Below, in pieces: positions 58,456-64,000 of a DNA stretch of 64,000 nt. The DNA comes from Flaviflagellibacter rhizophilus (GTDB taxonomy: Bacteria > Pseudomonadota > Alphaproteobacteria > Rhizobiales > Methylopilaceae). Numbering within the stretch: the stretch's first letter is position 1; every line of letters starts with the position of its first letter. The notes under the pieces are model-generated. The model was not told the DNA's origin. It saw only the letters and a list, made by a program, of their open reading frames with translations, and made no database searches. A program made the translations under genes and the position numbers. The stretch is from assembly GCF_033898525.1 (NCBI RefSeq), contig NZ_JAXAFJ010000005.1:124001-188000 (forward strand), given 5' to 3'.

Positions 58456-59015
58456 ACATCGAAGACCAATCGGCCAGCGGGTCGGTTCTGTCCGTCAGCC
58501 GCCGCCCCGGCCACAGCTTCAGCAAGGATGTGGAGCCGTCCATCACCCTGCTTGAGGGCCTGGGCGTCGAGGGCGACGGGCATCTCGGCGTCACCGTGCA
58601 GCACCGCTCGCGCGTGGCGCGCGATCCGACACAGCCCAATCTGCGGCAGGTTCACCTGATCCACTCAGAACTGTTCGATGAACTGGCGGCCGGAGGCTTC
58701 ACCGTTCGGGCGGGAGACCTCGGCGAAAACGTGCTGACCCGCGGGATCGCCCTGCTGGACCTGCCTGAGGGCACCCGCCTTCACATCGGACCTGACGCCG
58801 TGGTCGAGGTCACCGGGCTGCGCAATCCCTGTTCGCAGATCGACGCGTTCCAGCCCGGCCTGATGTCGGCGCTGCTCGGCCGCGATGCCCAGGGTGGGCT
58901 GGTCCGCAAATCGGGGGTCATGTCCGTGGTGGTGAAGGGCGGACGCATCGAGCCGGGCGACGAGATCCGTATCGAGCTTCCGGCAGGACCCCACCGCAAG
59001 CTCGACAAGGTCTGA
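58452..59015 (+). CDS. MOSC domain protein
   Basis: 187 residues, starting in ATGA with the phnN stop. A single MOSC domain: EGLGVEGDGHLGVTVQHRS, RQVHLIHSELFDEL, RAGDLGENVLTRG and RNPCSQIDAFQPGLM, the last with the conserved Cys. MOSC proteins bind molybdenum cofactor-like sulfur or metal groups, or act as stand-alone sulfur carriers. Its presence as the last gene of the phn operon is notable; the role in phosphonate use is unknown. It converges on phnE. Confidence 0.88.
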   Translation: MNIEDQSASGSVLSVSRRPGHSFSKDVEPSITLLEGLGVEGDGHLGVTVQHRSRVARDPTQPNLRQVHLIHSELFDELAAGGFTVRAGDLGENVLTRGIALLDLPEGTRLHIGPDAVVEVTGLRNPCSQIDAFQPGLMSALLGRDAQGGLVRKSGVMSVVVKGGRIEPGDEIRIELPAGPHRKLDKV

Positions 59016-59034
59016 GAGCGCCCGGCCGCCGCTG

Positions 59035-59844
59035 CTAGATGAAGCGGCGGCGGATCATCTGGCTGACGATGTCCAGCGTGGACACGGCCAGGATCACCAT
59101 GATCAGGATTGCGCCGGCCTTCTCGTACTGGAACGAGCGCATGACCTCGTTGAAGGTCATGCCGATGCCGCCGCCGCCCACGATGCCGATGACGGTGGCC
59201 GAGCGCACATTGCTCTCGAAGCGATAGAGCGTGAACGAGATCCAGAGCGGCAGGACCTGCGGGATCACGCCGAACACGATCTCCTGCAGCTTGGTCGCGC
59301 CTGTGCCACGGATCCCCTCGACGGGGCCGTGGTCGATGGCCTCCACGGCCTCCGAGAACAGCTTGGCGATGATGCCTGTGGTGTGCAGGAACAGCGCGAG
59401 CACGCCGGCGAACGGCCCGAGGCCCACGGCGGCGATGAAGATCAGCGCGAAGACCAGTTCGTTGATGGCGCGCAGCGCGTCCATCAGCCGCCGGATGGGG
59501 ATGGTGATCCACGCGGGCGCGATGTTGCTGGCGGAAAGCAGCGCGAAGGGAATGCCGACGATCACGGCGAGCAGGGTGCCCCAGACCGCGATGGCGAGGG
59601 TCTCGGCCAGTCCGCGCAGGTAGAAGCGGCCATCTTCGAAGTCCGGCTTCAGGAAGTCCTTGCCGAGCTCGGCCATGTTTCCGGCATCGCGCCAGAGCTG
59701 GACCGGAGCCATCTCGGCGCTGTTCCATGCCCAGACGAGAACCGCGACAGCCACACCGGTGAGCGCCGTCCTCACGAGGATCCGGACAGGTGAAATCGGC
59801 TCGCGGAAATCAGCGGCGGTGGTCGTCGGCGTGGCGGTGGTCAT
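59035..59844 (-). CDS. phnE: Phosphonate ABC transporter permease
   Basis: 269 residues with about six membrane helices. AVWGTLLAVIVGIPFALLSA, LRAINELVFALIFIAAVGLG and the EAA loop EAIDHGPVEGIRGTGATKLQ fit PhnE. It pairs with PhnC and PhnD to import phosphonates. It is the last gene of phnCDE, with a strong hairpin in front of it. Confidence 0.95.
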   Translation of the reverse strand: MTTATPTTTAADFREPISPVRILVRTALTGVAVAVLVWAWNSAEMAPVQLWRDAGNMAELGKDFLKPDFEDGRFYLRGLAETLAIAVWGTLLAVIVGIPFALLSASNIAPAWITIPIRRLMDALRAINELVFALIFIAAVGLGPFAGVLALFLHTTGIIAKLFSEAVEAIDHGPVEGIRGTGATKLQEIVFGVIPQVLPLWISFTLYRFESNVRSATVIGIVGGGGIGMTFNEVMRSFQYEKAGAILIMVILAVSTLDIVSQMIRRRFI

Positions 59845-59862
59845 GCTGTGCTTTCAGGTGGT

Positions 59863-59890
59863 GCGGGAGAGAGCAGGGGCTCTCTCCCGC
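59863..59890 (-). terminator. Intercistronic hairpin between phnD and phnE
   Basis: A perfect 11-base stem, GCGGGAGAGAG (59863-59873) and CTCTCTCCCGC (59880-59890), encloses a six-base loop. On the minus strand it follows the phnD stop by 8 bases. No U-tract, so full termination is unlikely. It may protect phnD mRNA or reduce read-through so that the binding protein is made in excess over the permease. Confidence 0.6.
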
Positions 59891-59898
59891 GATCCGGC

Positions 59899-60903
59899 TT
59901 ACATGTTCGGCGTGCTGGCCATGGCCTTGTCGAGCTCGGCGAGCTTGGCGTCGATCTCGGCGATCTTCTTTGCCTTCTCGTCGGCAGCCATCTTGTCGTC
60001 GTTCTGCATCTTGGTCTTCGACTTGAAGAGCTCGAGCTGGCGGATCGGGTAGAGCTGCGCGTTGGAGGACGGCGCAAACACGCCCCAGCCGTCGGACGTG
60101 GTCTTCAGGATGTCGCGGGCGCGGGTGACTTCCTCGGGCGTGCCGAGGCGGCCATAGCCGAGGAAGAAGGCGAGAACCTTTGCCTTCATCTCGGGCGCGA
60201 GGTCAGAACGCCACACCAGCGGATCCGAAGGGATGAGCGGCGAACGCCACACTTCCTTGATCTTGGCGCGCGCTTCCGGACGGGTGATCTGGAGGCGGTC
60301 CATGCTCTCGGTGTTGTTGGTGGCGATGTCGACCTGGTTGTTGGCGGCCGCCATGGCATTGCCTTCGTGATTGCCGGTCACGACGCGCTTGTAGCAATTG
60401 TTCGGGTCAACATTGTTGAGCGCGAACACGTAGTAGCTCGGCACAAGGTTGCCGGAGGTGGAGTTCACGTCGCCGTTGCCGAAGTTGTATCCCTTCGAGC
60501 AATCCAGCACGTCCTTCAGATCGTTGATGTCGGAACGATCCTTGTTGGTGATGATGAGCGGGTAATAGCCCTTGGTGCCGTCCGGCTTCGTGGTCTGCGC
60601 GAACACTTCGCCGCTGGCGCGGTCGACGGCTTCCATGGCCGACTTGTTGCCGTACCAGGCCAGATCGACCTTCTTGAAGCGCATGGCTTCAATGACGCCG
60701 GCATAATCCTGCGCGAAGAACGCCTTGACCGGAACGCCGACGGCCTTTTCGAGGTCCTTCAGCATCGGCTCGAAGCTCTTCGACAGGGCCGCCGAGGACT
60801 CCGTGGAAATGATGCCGAAGTTCAGCTGCTTGGGTGCTTCCTGGGCGCTGGCGCCGCCGGCCAGCATGAGCGCGGCGAACGCGCCTACGACGAACGTCTT
60901 CAT
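59899..60903 (-). CDS. phnD: Phosphonate-binding periplasmic protein
   Basis: 334 residues with a signal peptide (KTFVVGAFAALMLAGGASA). FGIISTESSAALSKSFEPML, FAQDYAGVIEAMRFKKVDLA, then YGNKSAMEAV and TSGNLVPSYYVFALNNVDP are PhnD hallmarks. The C-terminus is a Lys/Ala-rich helix. It binds phosphonates in the periplasm for PhnE/PhnC. Middle gene of phnCDE. Confidence 0.96.
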   Translation of the reverse strand: MKTFVVGAFAALMLAGGASAQEAPKQLNFGIISTESSAALSKSFEPMLKDLEKAVGVPVKAFFAQDYAGVIEAMRFKKVDLAWYGNKSAMEAVDRASGEVFAQTTKPDGTKGYYPLIITNKDRSDINDLKDVLDCSKGYNFGNGDVNSTSGNLVPSYYVFALNNVDPNNCYKRVVTGNHEGNAMAAANNQVDIATNNTESMDRLQITRPEARAKIKEVWRSPLIPSDPLVWRSDLAPEMKAKVLAFFLGYGRLGTPEEVTRARDILKTTSDGWGVFAPSSNAQLYPIRQLELFKSKTKMQNDDKMAADEKAKKIAEIDAKLAELDKAMASTPNM

Positions 60904-60927
60904 GGTCTCTCTCCTAGATTTGCCGTG

Positions 60928-61800
60928 TCAGGACGCGCGGGCGATGTCTTCAGCCGCGCGGATGCGCTGGACGTCGAGGATGCCCCCCTCAAAGTCCGTC
61001 CCCGGGCCCGACTGGCCCGGCAGGATCAGTTCTTCGGCGCTGGCGCCGTAAAGTTCGGTCAGGAAGGACGGCGTCAGCCGGTCGGCCGGTCCGTCGAAGA
61101 CCACCGTGCCCTGTCGCATCGCGATGACGCGGTCGAAATAGGCGCGCGCGTAATCCACCTGATGCAGGGAGACGAGGAGCGTGATGCCCTTCTTGCGGTT
61201 CAGTTCGGCAAGGAGGTCCATGACCCGCTTGGCGGATTTGGGATCGAGCGAGGCGATCGGCTCGTCCGCGACGATGATCTCGGCTTGCTGGACGAGGGCG
61301 CGGGCGATGGCGGCGCGCTGCTGCTGGCCGCCGGAAAGCTGCTCCGCCCGCTTCTTCGCGTGTTCGGAGATGCCGACTTCAGCCAGGGCAATGCGGGCGT
61401 TGTGCCGGTCTTCCTTGCTGAACAGGCCGAGCAGGCCGCGCAGCGAGGAGTGGCGGCCAAGCGAGCCGATCAGGACGTTGGTGGTCACCGAGAGCCGGTT
61501 CACCAGATTGAACTTCTGGAAGATGAGCCCGACCCGCCGGCGCACCATCCGCACATCGGATGCGAGACGGCCATTGGCCTGGACGAGCTCGCCGAAGATG
61601 CGAACTTCGCCGACGTCGCGGTCCGCTTCCAGAAGGCCGGAAGCCATGCGGATGAGCGTGGACTTGCCGGAGCCCGATGCTCCGATCAATGCGACCCGTT
61701 CACCGGCTGCGATGCTGATGGAGACGGCGTTGACCGCCGTGACGGCGCCGTAGCTCTTGGACAGATTGCGGACGGAGAGTGCGGGTGACGTTGCGTTCAT
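60928..61800 (-). CDS. phnC: Phosphonate ABC transporter ATP-binding protein
   Basis: 290 residues. Walker A LIGASGSGKSTLIRM, signature LSGGQQQRAAIARALVQQA, Walker B IIVADEPIASLDP and SLHQV. FQKFNLVNRLSVTTNVLIG is the PhnC Q-loop block. It heads the phnCDE operon on the minus strand, convergent with the catabolic genes, so the two arms need separate promoters. Confidence 0.96.
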   Translation of the reverse strand: MNATSPALSVRNLSKSYGAVTAVNAVSISIAAGERVALIGASGSGKSTLIRMASGLLEADRDVGEVRIFGELVQANGRLASDVRMVRRRVGLIFQKFNLVNRLSVTTNVLIGSLGRHSSLRGLLGLFSKEDRHNARIALAEVGISEHAKKRAEQLSGGQQQRAAIARALVQQAEIIVADEPIASLDPKSAKRVMDLLAELNRKKGITLLVSLHQVDYARAYFDRVIAMRQGTVVFDGPADRLTPSFLTELYGASAEELILPGQSGPGTDFEGGILDVQRIRAAEDIARAS

Positions 61801-61874
61801 GCCGCTTGCCCTAGCGGCCGTGGATGACGCACGGATGACGTGTTACCGGCCCGCCGTCACGCTAGGATCAAGCC

Positions 61875-63563
61875 ATGAGCGAGAATGCAGAGCCCAAGCT
61901 GTCGGCACCCTTCGGGGCGTCCACCAAGTGGCGGATGGACATCAGGCAGTGGCGCGTCCTGTTGATGCCGGCCGTCGCCGTTGCAGCCTTCGTGCTGCTG
62001 GAGTGGCTCAGCTTCATGCACGAGCACAAGGGGGTGCCGGTTACCCCCTGGAATCCGGGGCTGGGCTTCCTGTTCGCGCTGATGCTGGTGCGCGGCCCCG
62101 GCTATGCGGGGGTTCTGTTCTGCGGCGTCATCCTGGCCGAACTCGTGGTGCTTCAGACGCGGCTGTCCTGGCCGCTGATCCTTGGCATCGCCTTGATCAT
62201 CTCAGCGGTCTATGGCGGCACGGCCTATCTCGCCCGCCGTTATGGCCGCCTCGAACTGGGCATGAACCGGCTTTCCCACATCATTGTCGTTCTCGGTGCC
62301 GGTGCCGCCGGAGCAATGCTTGCCACGGTCATGTTGCCGCTTCTCCTCGTGCTCGATGTCGACTTCGGCTGGCAGGATGTCCGCTTCGCGTTTTTGCCGC
62401 TGTTCCTGGGAGACGTCATCGGCATCGCGGTGATATCGCCGCTGCTTCTGCGCCTCATCGGGGTCAGGGACACCACCGTGCCTGGCCTGCTGCGCCGGCC
62501 CGAGGTCCTGCTCCACGCTTTGCTGGTAATGGCCGGCATGGCGATCATCGCGGGCATCGGGCTCGAAGCGGGCATCCGCCACTTCTATCTGCTGTTCGTG
62601 CCCGTCATCCTGTCCGGTGTCCGCTTCGGCATCGACGGCGCATGCCTCTCCCTTGCCTTCACGCAGTTCGCCCTTGTCGGTCTCCTTCGTGCGCATGGAT
62701 CGGACACGGCGGTTTTCACCGAGTTCCAGACCCTGATGTTCGTGCTGAGCGGGACCGGATTGACCGTCGGCGCCGTTGTCAGCGAACGCCAGAACGCGAA
62801 CGCGCGGGCCCGTGCCGCCGAGGCAAGGCTGAGAGACATGGAGGCCAAGGCGGCTCAGGCTGATCGCTTTCATCTGGTCAGCGGAATGGCCTCCGCTCTC
62901 GCCCACGAGATCAACCAGCCCATGACAGCCGCGCGCGCTCTGGCGCGTTCTGCCCAGCACATCCTCGATGCCGGAGATCCGGACCTCAAGCGTGCCCGCG
63001 TCAATCTGGCGAAGGTCATGGCGCAGATCGACCACGCCAGTTCCGTGCTTCGACGCATGCGGGACTTCCTGAGGCGCGGGCAGCCGCATCGCAGCAAGGT
63101 CGAAGTGCGGCCGATGATCGCGGATGCCCTGCTGCTGGTGGAGGCGGAAGCCCGTGCCAAGCACATCAGCCTGCGCTTGAGAGTGCCCGAAAATCTACCC
63201 GAGATACGGGCCGACCGCGTGCAGTTGCAGCAGGTCGTCCTCAATCTCGTGCGCAATGCCATCGACTCCATCTCGGAGGCGGAACAGCGCAAAGGACAGG
63301 TCGATATCTCGGCATTCTATCAGGCCGAGCCTGAGCGGATCGAGATTTCGGTTGCGGACAACGGACCGGGCCTCGGCCCTGATTTTGCCGAAAGAGTGTT
63401 CGAACCTTTGATGACATCGAAGCACGGAGGTCTTGGATTGGGGCTGCCGATATGTGTATCCATAGTGGAGTCCCACGGCGGCAAGGTCTGGCTGCATTCA
63501 GGCAGGTCCGGTGCCACTGAATTTCGTTTCTCAATTCCTCTGAACACTAGCGCGGCCAACTGA
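61875..63563 (+). CDS. MASE1-domain sensor histidine kinase
   Basis: 562 residues. An N-terminal MASE1 domain with about eight membrane helices (about 27-300; WNPGLGFLFALMLVRGPGYA and FLPLFLGDVIGIAVISPLL are typical), then a coiled coil, His344 in ALAHEINQPM, and an ATPase domain with NLVRNAIDSI, DNGPGLG and GGLGLGLPICVSIVES. The H-box and ATPase resemble FixL/DctB-type kinases, which pair with FixJ-like regulators; one follows directly. The signal sensed by MASE1 is unknown. Confidence 0.93.
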   Translation: MSENAEPKLSAPFGASTKWRMDIRQWRVLLMPAVAVAAFVLLEWLSFMHEHKGVPVTPWNPGLGFLFALMLVRGPGYAGVLFCGVILAELVVLQTRLSWPLILGIALIISAVYGGTAYLARRYGRLELGMNRLSHIIVVLGAGAAGAMLATVMLPLLLVLDVDFGWQDVRFAFLPLFLGDVIGIAVISPLLLRLIGVRDTTVPGLLRRPEVLLHALLVMAGMAIIAGIGLEAGIRHFYLLFVPVILSGVRFGIDGACLSLAFTQFALVGLLRAHGSDTAVFTEFQTLMFVLSGTGLTVGAVVSERQNANARARAAEARLRDMEAKAAQADRFHLVSGMASALAHEINQPMTAARALARSAQHILDAGDPDLKRARVNLAKVMAQIDHASSVLRRMRDFLRRGQPHRSKVEVRPMIADALLLVEAEARAKHISLRLRVPENLPEIRADRVQLQQVVLNLVRNAIDSISEAEQRKGQVDISAFYQAEPERIEISVADNGPGLGPDFAERVFEPLMTSKHGGLGLGLPICVSIVESHGGKVWLHSGRSGATEFRFSIPLNTSAAN

Positions 63564-63564
63564 C

Positions 63565-64000
63565 ATGTCTCCCTCGACCATTTTTGTAGTTGACGATCAA
63601 GAGGCCGTGCGTGCTGCACTTGCGGAGATGCTCAGCGTCTTCGGCTTCCACGTGGAGACCCACGCATCCGGCCGTTCGTTTCTGGACGCCTACACCCAGG
63701 GCCGGCGCGGATGCGTGGTGGCCGACGTCCGGATGCCGGAGATGGACGGCATCGAGCTTGTTCGGGAGTGCGTGCGACGCGGCATCCGCCTGCCCATCAT
63801 CCTCATTTCCGGCCATGCGGACGTTCCCATGGCCGTGGATGGCATCAAGGCAGGAGCGGAAGACTTCATCGAGAAGCCCGTGGACGATGTGCAACTGGTC
63901 GCCGCCATCAACAGGGGCATCGAACGGGCCCTGGCGCAGCAGGACGCGGAAAGCTCGCGCGAGAAGCTGGCTATCCAGTTCAACCGCCTGACCAAAAGGC
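63565..64000 (+). CDS. FixJ-like response regulator, partial (cut by window edge)
   Basis: 145 codons are visible, from ATG 63565 to the edge. Receiver domain with acidic residues at 10-11, Asp54 in VVADVRMPEMDG, Ser in ILISGHADVPMAV and Lys in DFIEKPV, followed by the linker REKLAIQFNRLTKR that in FixJ-type regulators leads into the LuxR-type DNA-binding domain. The start lies two bases after the kinase stop, so it is the cognate regulator. The DNA-binding domain is outside the window. Confidence 0.9.
   Translation, partial: MSPSTIFVVDDQEAVRAALAEMLSVFGFHVETHASGRSFLDAYTQGRRGCVVADVRMPEMDGIELVRECVRRGIRLPIILISGHADVPMAVDGIKAGAEDFIEKPVDDVQLVAAINRGIERALAQQDAESSREKLAIQFNRLTKR

Noticed and set aside
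59016..59060. Hairpin at the phnE/MOSC convergent ends as a terminator
   Set aside because: GCCGCCGCT and AAGCGGCGGC can pair, but the sequence overlaps the phnE stop and has no U-tract in either direction.
1..64000. CRISPR array or rRNA genes
   Set aside because: No regularly spaced direct repeats and no rRNA-like sequence were noticed while reading the window.

Overview
The window reads as a chromosome segment of an alphaproteobacterium, most likely Hyphomicrobiales (Rhizobiales). Reasons: high GC; the block murA - DUF2948 - hisD - UPF0262 - infA - maf - yacG; a minCDE operon with a consensus CtrA box; a bcsN-type cellulose operon; EcfG-like stress promoters; and a complete C-P lyase cluster. 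The genus cannot be fixed from the sequence alone. No rRNA, CRISPR array or IS element was seen.

Region 1 (1-17617) is the right-hand part of a prophage integrated at a tRNA-Thr(GGT) gene; its left end lies outside the window. It holds a tightly coupled late operon (810-10867) whose order is shuffled relative to HK97: portal, tail-chaperone-like gene, fused protease-capsid, second chaperone-like gene, unknown, HNH, connector, closure and tail-completion genes, small and large terminase, tape measure. Accessory genes follow: DUF6894, a putative HUH endonuclease with a nested inverted repeat and a duplicated gene tail beside it, a secreted protein, and a Panacea-domain antitoxin coupled to a small membrane protein (a likely PanAT toxin-antitoxin pair). 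A tyrosine integrase next to the tRNA closes the element.

Region 2 (17736-25694) is core genome: murA, DUF2948, hisD, UPF0262, infA, maf, yacG, tRNA-Phe, a 2H phosphoesterase on the opposite strand, and minCDE with a CtrA box upstream and a clear terminator. Region 3 (25707-29146) is a leftward modEABC molybdate operon with a ModE-like palindrome, then a DUF2171 gene.

Region 4 (29498-37894) is a signalling cluster on the minus strand: a hybrid REC-GAF-type histidine kinase, an OmpR-type regulator, a small exported protein, a periplasmic-sensor kinase and a peptide-type solute-binding protein with no transporter genes. Divergent to it are a DUF892 ferritin-like gene with an EcfG-type promoter and a DUF2076 gene. 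Region 5 (37987-47922) has exoD and the cellulose operon bcsN-bcsA-bcsB-bcsZ-bcsC-like, with a second CtrA box. Region 6 (47944-50564) has another DUF892 gene with the same stress-promoter architecture, an SDR, a SemiSWEET, slyX and trhO.

Region 7 (50667-61800) is phosphonate catabolism: a hexapeptide acetyltransferase, the phnF repressor, phnGHIJKLMN plus a MOSC gene on the plus strand, and phnCDE converging on the minus strand. The window ends with a MASE1 histidine kinase and a FixJ-like regulator cut by the right edge.
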